Shown: positions 9,401-18,963 of the stretch, one piece after another
Layout of the letters: each line of letters opens with the position of its first letter
Numbering within the stretch: position 1 is the stretch's first letter
Source of the DNA: Mycolicibacterium senegalense
GTDB taxonomy: Bacteria > Actinomycetota > Actinomycetes > Mycobacteriales > Mycobacteriaceae
DNA: 64,000 nt
Assembly: GCF_019645875.1 (NCBI RefSeq)
Contig: NZ_CP081000.1
Coordinates: 1,550,001-1,614,000, forward strand
Reading direction: 5' to 3'
Notes under the pieces: model-generated
Told to the model about the DNA's origin: nothing
Database searches by the model: none
What the model saw: the letters and a program-made list of their open reading frames with translations, nothing else
Position numbers and translations under genes: made by a program

Positions 9401-9848
9401 ATGGAAAACCCCTCTCTGCTCGCCCATTTCGCCAAATTGGGCGGGTATGAGTCGGTGGAACCGAACTGAGCTCGTGTCGCCGATGACCGCTCGTGCACAC
9501 AAACTAGGGGGACTGAATAAAGCGAGTCAATAGGCTCACGGTGTGCTAAAGGGCATATTCGCAGGTCCAGAATTTACATCACGTTCATCGTTGTGACGCT
9601 TGGACCAGGGATCGCATGTTAAGGCCGTGGCAAGCATGTTCGGGTTTTCCCTGTTCGCGCTGGCGGGGACGCTGTGCGCCATTCGGAGCGGGCGATAGTT
9701 GGTTGACACGCCATTAACATTCGCGCCACCAATTGTTAACTGATGCTTATATTGCAATATTCAATACCCGGTTCCGCCGGTATCCGGTACCCGGTGCGTG
9801 GTTCCCGCGGCCCTGCGTCGAACGCCATGTTGATAGCGTCGCGAACCG
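9401..9848. other. Divergent intergenic region whiB3 / Rv3415c-like gene
   Basis: 448 bp without a supported gene. It holds the whiB3 leader and promoter near the left side. Positions about 9690-9770 are clearly AT-richer than the surroundings (TATATT at 9748-9753), a likely control region for the rightward gene, but I could not place a convincing -35/-10 pair. GC-rich short repeats (CCGGTATCCGGTACCCGG region, about 9777-9795) precede the rightward gene. Confidence 0.5.
9501..9530 (-). promoter_or_regulatory. Candidate sigma-70-type promoter of whiB3
   Basis: On the minus strand TTGACT (9530-9525) and TAGTTT (9506-9501) are spaced by 18 bp, a fair SigA-like -35/-10 pair. Transcription would start near 9494 and leave a leader of about 95 nt before whiB3. 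Confidence 0.5.
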
Positions 9849-10646
9849 ATGACTGCATTCCCGGTGGCTGTTGCGGCCCTGGCCGACGCGGCCTTCGGGG
9901 CCGACCCTGGCCAGTGGCCGCTGCCCGGCGCCACCACACCGTACGAGCGCTGGCTGCGGGCCGTCGCCGCCGGCGGGCAGGGGCGCTACGGCTGTGCCCT
10001 CACCGAACTCGACGCGATCCTGCGGGCCCGGTACTCCGGCCCGCTGCTATCGCTGGCGCACAGTACCCGCGCTTCGTTTCTGCGCCAGCTCGGCGGGCAC
10101 GCACGGGCCCGCGCCGCCGACGGCCGGGCTTTGGCTCACTGCGGTGAGGACCACGAGGCTGCCGCCGACGCGCTCGTCGGGCTGGCCGCCGATGCCCTCG
10201 GACTCGGCCGCTTCGGTGTCTCGGCCCGACTGCTCGATCGGGCCCGTGCCGTCGACACGCCCGACAACTCGCGTCAGCGCATCCGGCTGGAGTGGGTGAG
10301 CGCCGAGCTGGCGATGGTGCAGGGCGACGGTGCCGCGGCGGTGGAACATGCCCGTCGCGGGGTCGCGGCGGCTGCCGGTCACCGCTCGACACGCCACGCC
10401 GTCAAATCAGACGTCGTGCTGGCCGCGGCACTGTGCAGCGCCGGCGAGTTCGACGCCGCTCGCGAGGTCGCCGACGCGGCACTGCTGGCCAGCGAGAAAT
10501 CCGGGCTGGTCCCGCTGCGCTGGGCTTTGGCCTGCGTGCTGGCCGACATCGGGAGCGCCGCGCACGACGCTGAACAAATCAGCAGAATCCGGGACCTCAG
10601 CGCCGATACAGTGCGTCGCAGAGGCGGGGTGTGGGCCGGCGCCTAG
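9849..10646 (+). CDS. Rv3415c-like conserved protein with TPR-like helices
   Basis: A 265-aa, alanine-rich, all-helical protein. Paired helices such as LLSLAHSTRASFLRQLGGHARARA and AADALVGLAADALGLGRFGVSARLL look like degenerate tetratricopeptide repeats across residues about 40-235. It sits between whiB3 and sigD, the place of Rv3415c in M. tuberculosis, and ends 101 bp before sigD on the same strand. Function unknown; a scaffold for protein contacts is the most that can be said. ATG 9849 is the first start that keeps high GC in the third codon position. Confidence 0.8.
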   Translation: MTAFPVAVAALADAAFGADPGQWPLPGATTPYERWLRAVAAGGQGRYGCALTELDAILRARYSGPLLSLAHSTRASFLRQLGGHARARAADGRALAHCGEDHEAAADALVGLAADALGLGRFGVSARLLDRARAVDTPDNSRQRIRLEWVSAELAMVQGDGAAAVEHARRGVAAAAGHRSTRHAVKSDVVLAAALCSAGEFDAAREVADAALLASEKSGLVPLRWALACVLADIGSAAHDAEQISRIRDLSADTVRRRGGVWAGA

Positions 10647-10723
10647 AACCGGCACTGATCACGGCTACCCCGCCCCGATCGTTATTGTTTAGCTCAGCCA
10701 ATCGCCGCGAGTGTCGGTGCAAC

Positions 10724-10749
10724 GTAACGCTGGAGAGATCGCCCACGAT
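10724..10749 (+). promoter_or_regulatory. SigD-like promoter motif in front of sigD
   Basis: GTAACGCT (10724-10731), as I recall the -35 consensus for SigD-dependent promoters, stands just before sigD, and CGAT (10746-10749), a match to the -10, follows after 14 bp. The spacing is shorter than usual and the -10 overlaps the sigD start codon, so it may be only a -35 look-alike that also supplies the GGAG ribosome site at 10732-10735. Confidence 0.3.
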
Positions 10750-11326
10750 GACAAGTTCGGGAGACCGTCTCGACATTGTCGTTGCTGAGGCAGTGGCAGG
10801 TGATCGGAACGCGCTCTCGGAAGTGCTGGAGATCATTCGGCCGATCGTCGTTCGGTACGTGCGGGCGAGGGTGGGGGCGACCGAGCGTAGTGGTCTGTCA
10901 GCTGATGACGTTGCGCAGGAGGTTTGCTTGGCCGCCATAACGGCGCTGCCGCGCTACAAAGATCAGGGACGCCCGTTCCTGGCCTTTGTATATGGCATCG
11001 CTGCGCACAAGGTTGCTGACGCGCACCGCGCGGCGGCCAGGAATCGTTCCGAGCCCACGGATGTGGTGCCCGAGCGGTTCTCCCTTGACGCGGGGCCCGA
11101 ACAGTCCGCGCTCGACTCCGAGTCTTCGGAACGGATGGCCCGGCTGCTGTCGGTGCTGCCGGAGAAGCAGCGCGAGATCCTGATCCTGCGGGTCGTTGTC
11201 GGCATGAGTGCCGAGGAGACCGCCGAGGCAGTCGGCAGTACCGCCGGCGCGGTGCGCGTCGCGCAGCACCGGGCATTGGCCCGGCTCAAGACCGAGATCA
11301 TGGCGACGGGACGTGACCATGCCTGA
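10748..11326 (+). CDS. sigD: ECF sigma factor SigD
   Basis: A 192-aa ECF sigma factor. Region 2 holds EVLEIIRPIVVRYVRARVG and LSADDVAQEVCLAAITALPRYKD; region 4 holds LPEKQREILILRVVVGMSAEETAEAVG. The match to M. tuberculosis SigD is strong across the whole length. The start is set at ATG 10748 (GGAG 12 nt upstream); the M. tuberculosis annotation begins about 20 codons earlier and the VTLE..SP.M stretch is partly conserved, so a longer form cannot be excluded. It overlaps rsdA by 8 nt, so sigma and anti-sigma are translationally coupled. SigD controls a stationary-phase/starvation regulon. Confidence 0.95.
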   Translation: MTSSGDRLDIVVAEAVAGDRNALSEVLEIIRPIVVRYVRARVGATERSGLSADDVAQEVCLAAITALPRYKDQGRPFLAFVYGIAAHKVADAHRAAARNRSEPTDVVPERFSLDAGPEQSALDSESSERMARLLSVLPEKQREILILRVVVGMSAEETAEAVGSTAGAVRVAQHRALARLKTEIMATGRDHA

Positions 11327-12494
11327 CTTCGGCCGCTGGACCTCAAACGGTGGTGATCCGTCTCTCAACGAGATCAACAGGTCCGAGAAGTTCATCGAGG
11401 CACTGTCGCTCGAGCGCCAGGTGTATGCCACCGACCGGGAAGAGGCCGAATTGGCCGTCCTGCTGGCCGGGTGGCGTGACGAGGCGCGGCGTGCACCGAT
11501 GTCGGGTATCGCGACACCCCGCGAGGCCGTCGCAGCACTCAACAAGGCCACGTCCCAGGGTCGTGTGCGGATGCCGATGGCGCTGGTGGGTTCGATGGCT
11601 GCCGCGCTGCTGTGCCTCGGTGGGTTCGGGGCGGCCGTCTACGGCTCCGGACCCGGAGACGCGCTCTACGGTGTGCGCGGGCTGGTCTTCGGGTCGGCGC
11701 CGGTGACGCGCGACGTCGGCGTCGAGTTGGCGTCCAGTGAGCTCAAGCAGGTTCAGCAGCTGATCGACGAAGGGCAATGGGAGCAGGCGCAGCAGAAGCT
11801 GCAGACCCTGACCACCACAGTCGCCACCGTCGGTGACGAGCAGCGCAAGCAGGAGCTCGTCGACCAGTGGCAGCAGCTGTCGGTGAAGGTGGAGAACCGC
11901 GACCCGCACGCGACCGTGCCGCCGGACGCGCCACCGGTGGTGTTGCCCGAGGTCACTGTGACGACCTCGCCGTCGTCCCCCGTCGAGAGCCCGTCGGAAC
12001 AGAGCTCGACGTCACCGACACCGACCACCGGTCCCTCGACCTCGCCGACTTCACCGACGGAGACCTCACCCGGTTCGGAGACCGCCGGCCCGTCGGCGAC
12101 TCCCACGCCGTCGGACACATCGGCTCCGACAACCACCCAACCTTCGCCGTCGCCCTCCTCGGCGGCCCCGACGAGCAGTGCCGAGCCGACCACGAGCGCG
12201 TCAGCCCCGGCGACGGCTCCGTCCTCGGCGCCGCGCACGACGTCGGCGCCGGCCACCTCGGCCGCTCCTGCGGCGGAGGTGCCCACCACTACCACTGCAC
12301 CGGTGGTGCAGCCCACGTCGGTGCCGTCAGCACCCCCGGCGCACAGTGCGCCGGGGGCGCCTGCCGAGAAACCTGCCGAGAATGAGGGTGGCGCGAGCCG
12401 CCAAGGCCCGTCGGGCGGGCACGGCGGAGAGGCCCCGGCATTGCCGGGGATCGAGCTGCCCCTGTTGCCGGGGCTAGGCGGTGCTCAGCGGTAG
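11319..12494 (+). CDS. rsdA: RsdA-type anti-sigma-D membrane protein
   Basis: A 391-aa single-pass membrane protein. Residues 1-85 form the cytosolic sigma-binding part (LNEINRSEKFIEAL is the equivalent of the RsdA helix that holds SigD); one membrane segment follows at about residues 87-107 (MALVGSMAAALLCLGGFGAA); then YGSGPGDALYGVRGLVFG and a coiled stretch (ELKQVQQLIDEGQWEQAQQKL); then about 190 residues of Pro/Ser/Thr repeats outside the membrane. Regulated proteolysis of RsdA is known to free SigD. The outer tail is longer than in M. tuberculosis. The start overlaps sigD (ATGCCTGA), and the 3' end overlaps the convergent DUF5319 gene by 10 bp. Confidence 0.92.
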   Translation: MPDFGRWTSNGGDPSLNEINRSEKFIEALSLERQVYATDREEAELAVLLAGWRDEARRAPMSGIATPREAVAALNKATSQGRVRMPMALVGSMAAALLCLGGFGAAVYGSGPGDALYGVRGLVFGSAPVTRDVGVELASSELKQVQQLIDEGQWEQAQQKLQTLTTTVATVGDEQRKQELVDQWQQLSVKVENRDPHATVPPDAPPVVLPEVTVTTSPSSPVESPSEQSSTSPTPTTGPSTSPTSPTETSPGSETAGPSATPTPSDTSAPTTTQPSPSPSSAAPTSSAEPTTSASAPATAPSSAPRTTSAPATSAAPAAEVPTTTTAPVVQPTSVPSAPPAHSAPGAPAEKPAENEGGASRQGPSGGHGGEAPALPGIELPLLPGLGGAQR

Positions 12495-12889
12495 CCGTCG
12501 GTGTCCGAGGTGGCCTCGTTGAGAGATGCGTCGGCGTAACCGCGGCAGTAGTCCCACGTCACATAGGCGTCGGGTTCAGGGTCGTAGGCCGGCTCATGCG
12601 GGCGTACCGTGCCGTCGACGAGCAGCTGCAGCAGGTTGGCCCGCAGCATGTCCCAATCGTGGTAGTGGTCCTGCTGGCATTCGTCACAGCAGACGACGAG
12701 ACCGCGAATTCCCTTGTGCGCCAACAGCGCTTCGTATACCGCGAGATCGGCTAGATCAGCCTCGACTGCCGTCCGTTCCTGGGGGTCCAGAGGCTGGCCC
12801 GGCTCGATGGCGTCCAGAGCGGCCGACGGATCGCACGGATCGTCGGCAAACGGATCGGGCGGCAAACCAGGGGGGAGGTGGTCACGCAC
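12485..12889 (-). CDS. DUF5319 protein (Rv3412-like)
   Basis: A 134-aa cytosolic protein nearly identical in pattern to Rv3412: DHLPPGLPPDPFADDPCDPS at the start and VCCDECQQDHYHDWDML in the middle. Cys67, Cys68, Cys71, His75 and His77 look like a metal site. The GTG at 12889 is chosen because the conserved family start is (M/V)RDHLPPG; the frame is open 10 codons further up. It lies convergent to rsdA, as in M. tuberculosis. Function unknown; tight conservation in mycobacteria argues for a basic role. Confidence 0.85.
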   Translation of the reverse strand: MRDHLPPGLPPDPFADDPCDPSAALDAIEPGQPLDPQERTAVEADLADLAVYEALLAHKGIRGLVVCCDECQQDHYHDWDMLRANLLQLLVDGTVRPHEPAYDPEPDAYVTWDYCRGYADASLNEATSDTDGYR

Positions 12890-12948
12890 GGGTCCCACAC
12901 TACGCAGCCGTCCTCCCATCGCGCCAGCCGTGCTGATGTGCGAGCTGA

Positions 12949-14577
<1,629 letters not shown>

Positions 14578-14607
14578 ATCGGTGGGGCAGGAGACTAAGA
14601 ACACGTC

Positions 14608-15744
14608 ATGCGCGACATGGTTGAAATCGGCATGGGCAGAACCGCCCGCCGCACCTATGAGTTGGACGACGTCACGATCGTGCCCTCGCGGCGCACCCGC
14701 TCGTCCAAGGACGTCTCGACGGCTTGGCAGCTCGATGCCTACCGGTTCGAGGTTCCGGTCGTGGCACATCCGACCGACTCCCTGGTGTCGGTGGAGTTCG
14801 CGATCGAGATGGGCCGCCTGGGCGGGCTCGGCGTGCTCAACGGCGAGGGGCTGATCGGCCGGCACGCCGATGTCGAAGACAAGATCGCGCAGGTTCTCGA
14901 TGTTGCAGCGACGGCCTCGGACGACACCGCCGCCACCCGCATGCTGCAGCAGCTGCACGCGGCGCCGCTGGATCCGGAGCTGCTCGGCGCGGCGGTGGCC
15001 CGCATCCGTGAAGCCGGGGTGACCACTGCGGTCCGGGTCAGCCCGCAGAACGCCCAGGCGCTGACGCCGACGCTGGTGGCCGCAGGCATCGACCTGCTGG
15101 TCATCCAGGGCACCATCATCTCCGCCGAGCGCGTCGCGTCCGACGGCGAACCGCTGAATCTCAAGACGTTCATCTCCGAGCTCGACGTGCCGGTGGTGGC
15201 CGGCGGCGTGCTCGACCACCGCACCGCACTGCACCTGATGCGCACCGGCGCGGCCGGGGTGATCGTCGGCTACGGCTCGACGGCCGGAGTGACCACCAGC
15301 GACGAGGTGCTGGGCATCAGCGTGCCGATGGCCACCGCGATCGCCGACGCCGCGGCCGCTCGTCGCGAGTACCTCGACGAGACCGGCGGACGGTATGTGC
15401 ACGTGCTGGCCGACGGCGACATCCACACCTCGGGCGACTTGGCCAAGGCGATCGCCTGCGGTGCCGACGCGGTGGTGCTGGGCACGCCGCTCGCCATCGC
15501 CGACGAGGCGCTGGGTGGCGGCTGGTTCTGGCCGTCGGCGGCCGCGCACCCGTCGTTGCCGCGCGGTGCGCTGCTTCAGGTGGCGGTCGGCGAACGCCCC
15601 GGCCTGGCGCAGGTGCTCAACGGGCCGTCCGACGATCCGTTCGGCTCGCTGAACCTGGTCGGCGGTCTGCGCCGGTCGATGGCCAAGGCGGGCTACTGCG
15701 ACCTCAAGGAATTCCAGAAGGTCGGGCTGACCGTCGGCTCGTGA
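14608..15744 (+). CDS. guaB3: IMP dehydrogenase-family protein GuaB3
   Basis: A 378-aa barrel protein of the GuaB family without CBS domains. The segment equal to the catalytic loop reads VGYGSTAGVTT, so Val228 stands where GuaB2 has the active-site cysteine. It keeps the DGDIHTSGDLAKAIACGAD phosphate-binding part and the C-terminal GSLNLVGGLRRSMAKAGYCDLKEFQ signature of mycobacterial GuaB3. M. tuberculosis GuaB3 showed no IMPDH activity, in line with the lost cysteine. It probably binds purine nucleotides and may regulate or assist. It is in an operon with guaB2. Confidence 0.94.
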   Translation: MRDMVEIGMGRTARRTYELDDVTIVPSRRTRSSKDVSTAWQLDAYRFEVPVVAHPTDSLVSVEFAIEMGRLGGLGVLNGEGLIGRHADVEDKIAQVLDVAATASDDTAATRMLQQLHAAPLDPELLGAAVARIREAGVTTAVRVSPQNAQALTPTLVAAGIDLLVIQGTIISAERVASDGEPLNLKTFISELDVPVVAGGVLDHRTALHLMRTGAAGVIVGYGSTAGVTTSDEVLGISVPMATAIADAAAARREYLDETGGRYVHVLADGDIHTSGDLAKAIACGADAVVLGTPLAIADEALGGGWFWPSAAAHPSLPRGALLQVAVGERPGLAQVLNGPSDDPFGSLNLVGGLRRSMAKAGYCDLKEFQKVGLTVGS

Positions 15745-15798
15745 TGGCCGCGGCATCGAGGAATTCGTCTTTACAAGTTAGGGCCTCCTGTCTAGAAG

Positions 15799-15812
15799 TT
15801 ACCAATCGGTAG
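15799..15812. promoter_or_regulatory. Short palindrome upstream of choD
   Basis: TTACC-AATC-GGTAG, a near-perfect 5+4+5 inverted repeat ending 15 bp before the choD start. It resembles a small TetR-type operator but not the KstR cholesterol-regulon site. Function inferred only from symmetry and place. Confidence 0.4.
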
Positions 15813-15827
15813 CGTCATACTGATCAC

Positions 15828-17564
15828 ATGAAGCCTGACTATGACGTCTTGGTGATCGGTTCCGGGTTCGGCGGCAGCGTCAGTGCGCTGCGGCTGACGG
15901 AGAAGGGCTATCGAGTAGGTGTACTCGAAGCCGGCCAACGGTTCGCCGATGCGGACTTCGCCAAGACCTCGTGGGATCTACGCAAGTTCCTGTGGGCGCC
16001 GAAGTTCGGCATGTACGGCATCCAGCGCATCCACCTGCTGCGCAACTGCATGATCCTGGCCGGTGCGGGTGTGGGCGGCGGCTCACTGAACTACGCCAAC
16101 ACCCTGTACGTGCCGCCGGACCCGTTCTTCAACGACCCGCAGTGGAAGGACATCACCGACTGGCGGGCCGAACTCATGCCGCACTACGACCAGGCCCAGC
16201 GGATGCTCGGCGTGGTCACCAACCCGACGTTCACCGACGCCGACCGGGTCATGAAAGAGGTCGCCGACGACATGGGGTGTGGCGACACCTTCGTGCCGAC
16301 GCCGGTCGGCGTGTTCTTCGGGCCCGACGGGCAGAAGACGCCCGGCAAGACCGTGCCCGACCCGTTCTTCGGCGGGGCCGGCCCCGCCCGCACCGGTTGT
16401 CTGGAGTGCGGCGAGTGCATGACCGGATGCCGCCACGGCGCCAAGAACACGCTTGTCAAGAACTACCTCGGGCTGGCGGAATCGGCTGGGGCGCAAGTGC
16501 ACCCGATGACCACGGTGACGAGCTTCGAGCAGCGCCCCGACGGCTTGTGGGAAGTCAGCACCGTGCGCACCGGCAGCAAGTTGCGGCGTAAGCGCAAGAC
16601 GTTCACCGCGACGCATCTGATTCTGGCCGCGGGTACGTACAACACCCAGAAGCTGCTGTTCAAGATGCGCGACACCGGAAAACTCAACCGGCTCTCGGCG
16701 CGCCTGGGCGTGCTCACCCGGACCAACTCCGAATCCATCGTCGGTGCGGGGCGGCTCTCGGTCGCGCCGGATCTGGATCTGACCCACGGCGTCGCGATCA
16801 CGTCGTCGATTCACCCCACCGCCGACACCCATGTCGAACCCGTGCGGTACGGCAAGGGCTCCAATGCCATGGGTCTGCTGCAGACGTTGATGACCGACGG
16901 CGCCGGGCCGAGGGGGACCGATGTGCCGCGCTGGCGGCAGTTCTTCGACCAGGCCGGCGAGAATCCCCGCGAGCTCTTGCGCCTGCTCAACCCGAAGCAG
17001 TGGAGCGAGCGCACCGTGATCGCGCTGGTGATGCAGCACCTGGACAACTCGATCACCACGTTCACGAAGCGAGGTCCGCTGGGCGCCCGGATCATGTCGT
17101 CCAAGCAGGGCCACGGTGAGCCCAACCCGACGTGGATTCCGGTCGGTAACGAGGTCACGCGGCGGATCGCCAAGAAGATCGACGGCGTGGCCGGCGGCAC
17201 CTGGGGCGAGCTGTTCAACATCCCGCTCACCGCGCACTTCCTCGGGGGTGCCGCTATCGGTGACAGTGCCGAGCACGGCGTCATCGATCCCTACCAGCGG
17301 GTGTACAACTATCCGACGCTCTATGTGATGGACGGTGCGGCCATCTCGGCGAACTTGGGGGTGAACCCGTCGTTGTCGATCACCGCGCAAGCGGAGCGGG
17401 CGGCATCGTTGTGGCCGAACAAGGGGCAGGACGACCAGCGTCCGGCACAGAGTGAGCCGTACCGGAAACTGGCGCCGATCGCGCCCGAGCATCCCGTGGT
17501 GCCGGCCGAAGCGCCCGCCGGGTTGCGCCGCCTGCCGATCGAGCCCGTCAACTCAGGCGGTTAG
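15828..17564 (+). CDS. choD: GMC-family oxidoreductase ChoD (putative cholesterol oxidase)
   Basis: A 578-aa FAD protein of the length of M. tuberculosis ChoD. The FAD-binding GSGFGGSVSALRL motif opens the chain, GAGVGGGSLNYANTLY follows, and the GMC C-terminal part (TAHFLGGAAIGDS, MDGAAISANLGVNPSLSITA) closes it. A CxxCxxCxxxC cluster (Cys191, Cys194, Cys197, Cys201; GCLECGECMTGCRHG) is an Fe-S-ligand-like pattern not found in classical Streptomyces cholesterol oxidase. The family assignment is firm. The cholesterol substrate is annotation by homology, since physiological cholesterol oxidation in mycobacteria runs mostly through HsdD/KstD-type enzymes. It follows guaB3 at 83 bp. Confidence 0.9.
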   Translation: MKPDYDVLVIGSGFGGSVSALRLTEKGYRVGVLEAGQRFADADFAKTSWDLRKFLWAPKFGMYGIQRIHLLRNCMILAGAGVGGGSLNYANTLYVPPDPFFNDPQWKDITDWRAELMPHYDQAQRMLGVVTNPTFTDADRVMKEVADDMGCGDTFVPTPVGVFFGPDGQKTPGKTVPDPFFGGAGPARTGCLECGECMTGCRHGAKNTLVKNYLGLAESAGAQVHPMTTVTSFEQRPDGLWEVSTVRTGSKLRRKRKTFTATHLILAAGTYNTQKLLFKMRDTGKLNRLSARLGVLTRTNSESIVGAGRLSVAPDLDLTHGVAITSSIHPTADTHVEPVRYGKGSNAMGLLQTLMTDGAGPRGTDVPRWRQFFDQAGENPRELLRLLNPKQWSERTVIALVMQHLDNSITTFTKRGPLGARIMSSKQGHGEPNPTWIPVGNEVTRRIAKKIDGVAGGTWGELFNIPLTAHFLGGAAIGDSAEHGVIDPYQRVYNYPTLYVMDGAAISANLGVNPSLSITAQAERAASLWPNKGQDDQRPAQSEPYRKLAPIAPEHPVVPAEAPAGLRRLPIEPVNSGG

Positions 17565-17586
17565 CGCACAGCCCTTCCGGGTACTT

Positions 17587-17609
17587 GACCCTCGCCGGAC
17601 GGCGAGGTC
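17587..17609 (+). terminator. Possible terminator after choD
   Basis: CCTCGCC (17590-17596) pairs with GGCGAGG (17601-17607) across a 4-nt loop, extended by GA/TC with one bulge. It lies between choD and the PhoU-like gene and has no T-run. Confidence 0.5.
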
Positions 17610-17629
17610 CGGGGGAGGGGATGTGAGGC

Positions 17630-18289
17630 ATGCGGCAGGCTTTTCACGACGAGTTGACGCAGCTGTGCGATCAACTCGCCGAGATGTGCGCTCTGGCGGT
17701 GAGTGCGATGCAGCGGGCCAACGAGGCGCTGCTCGAATCCGATCTGTCGCTGGCCGAGCAGGTCATCGCCGACCACGAACACATCGCCGCCTACAACCGC
17801 CGCATCGAAGAGTCGGCGTTCCGCCTGCTGGTTCTGCAGCAGCCCGTTGCCAGCGAGCTCCGCACGGTCGTCGGTTCGATGCACATCGCGGCCGATATCG
17901 ACCGGATGGGCGCGCTTGCGGTGCATGTCGCCGACATCTCCCGGTTGCGCCATCCCGAGTGCGCGCTGCCGGATGAGGTCCGCGCGAGTTTCACCGACAT
18001 GGGATCGCAGGCCGTGCGGCTGGCGCAGACCGCGCAGGAGGTGCTGGTGTCCCGGGATCCCGAGGCTGCCGCGCGCCTGCGCGACGAGGACGACGCCGTC
18101 GACGCCGAGCACCGTCACCTGTTCACCTTGCTGCTGGACCGCCAGTGGGAGGACGGGGTGTGCTCGGCTGTCGACGTCGCGCTATTGGGCCGCTACTACG
18201 AGCGGTTCGCCGATCATGCGGTCGAGATCGGCAAGCGCGTGATCTTCGAGGCCACCGGCGGCAGGCCGCTGCACAAGAAACTGGCCTGA
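17630..18289 (+). CDS. PhoU-family phosphate signalling protein
   Basis: A 219-aa all-helical protein with two PhoU three-helix halves. Metal-binding E/D-x3-D type motifs appear at [13 protein letters not shown] (first half) and [16 protein letters not shown] (second half). PhoU/PhoY proteins link the Pst phosphate transporter to the SenX3-RegX3 kinase system in mycobacteria and shut it off when phosphate is plentiful. No pst genes are nearby, so it is a stand-alone PhoY homolog. The GGGGGAGGGG ribosome site precedes ATG 17630. Confidence 0.9.
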   Translation: MRQAFHDELTQLCDQLAEMCALAVSAMQRANEALLESDLSLAEQVIADHEHIAAYNRRIEESAFRLLVLQQPVASELRTVVGSMHIAADIDRMGALAVHVADISRLRHPECALPDEVRASFTDMGSQAVRLAQTAQEVLVSRDPEAAARLRDEDDAVDAEHRHLFTLLLDRQWEDGVCSAVDVALLGRYYERFADHAVEIGKRVIFEATGGRPLHKKLA

Positions 18290-18293
18290 GCGC

Positions 18294-18905
18294 CTACTGC
18301 CCATCGGGGGTGGATTCCAGCAGCGCGGTGAACAAGCGGGTGAGAGCGTCGATGTCGACAGTTCCCGGCTGGAGTACCTCCTCGGTCGCGATGCCCGAGA
18401 TGATGGTGACGACCAGTTGGGCGAGCGCCGCCAACTGCTTGCCGGGCAGTGACGTGCCGGCCTGCTCGACGATGTGTAGGGCTTGATCGGCCGCCGCGCG
18501 GCGACGCGCGACCAGGCGTTCCCGTAACTGCGGATCCCGGACCGCCCGCAGCCAATACTCCATCAGCACGATCTGGTACTCGGTCTGGTCGTGGATGGAG
18601 TCGAGCGTTGAGGAGCTCAACGCCGCGGCGATCGCGGCGGTGTCGCCGTGGCCGCTGTCGAGCGCGCTCGCGATGAGGGCGCCGCGACTCTCGAACTGCC
18701 GGTCCAGCAACGCCAGGAACAACTCGTCCTTGGATTCGAAGTTCGAATACACCGCGCCCTTGGTGAATCCGGCGGCGTGACCGATGGCGTCGATGGTGGC
18801 GCCGGCGAATCCCTCCGCGGCGAAAACCTTGAGCGCCGCGTCCAGGATCCGGTCGCGCACCTCGTCACGGGTGGGGCGGATGCGGGTGGGTTTGACAGCC
18901 GACAT
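18294..18905 (-). CDS. TetR-family repressor of the adjacent ABC/YhgE pair
   Basis: A 203-aa TetR regulator. The DNA-binding helix-turn-helix spans about residues 12-58 (RDRILDAALKVFAAEGFAGATIDAIG and FTKGAVYSNFESKDEL); the rest is a variable ligand domain. The start is set at ATG 18905: the longer reading would run through the operator and into the divergent gene. It is divergent from the ABC-like gene with 58 bp between them, and a long palindrome lies in that gap, so it very likely represses both directions. Confidence 0.9.
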   Translation of the reverse strand: MSAVKPTRIRPTRDEVRDRILDAALKVFAAEGFAGATIDAIGHAAGFTKGAVYSNFESKDELFLALLDRQFESRGALIASALDSGHGDTAAIAAALSSSTLDSIHDQTEYQIVLMEYWLRAVRDPQLRERLVARRRAAADQALHIVEQAGTSLPGKQLAALAQLVVTIISGIATEEVLQPGTVDIDALTRLFTALLESTPDGQ

Positions 18906-18915
18906 GCCCAACAGA

Positions 18916-18950
18916 ATACTCGCTAGTATCGTATGGATACCAGTGAGTAT
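18916..18950. promoter_or_regulatory. Operator of the TetR / ABC-YhgE divergent promoter
   Basis: An inverted repeat with 15-bp arms (ATACTCGCTAGTATC at 18916-18930, GATACCAGTGAGTAT at 18936-18950) with two mismatches and a 5-bp centre. It fills most of the 58-bp gap between the divergent start codons. Confidence 0.85.
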
Positions 18951-18963
18951 CGAAAGGTCGGAA

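Noticed and set aside
9703..9708. TTGACA as a -35 for the Rv3415c-like gene
   Set aside because: No fitting -10 at 16-19 bp; the AT-rich TATATT at 9748 is too far.
11867..12385. 172-codon frame inside the rsdA Pro/Ser/Thr tail
   Set aside because: Repetitive GC-rich sequence is open in several frames; the anti-sigma frame is supported by homology and runs through.
15799..15812. KstR or KstR2 site before choD
   Set aside because: The palindrome TTACC-AATC-GGTAG does not fit either known consensus, so it is listed only as an unassigned palindrome.
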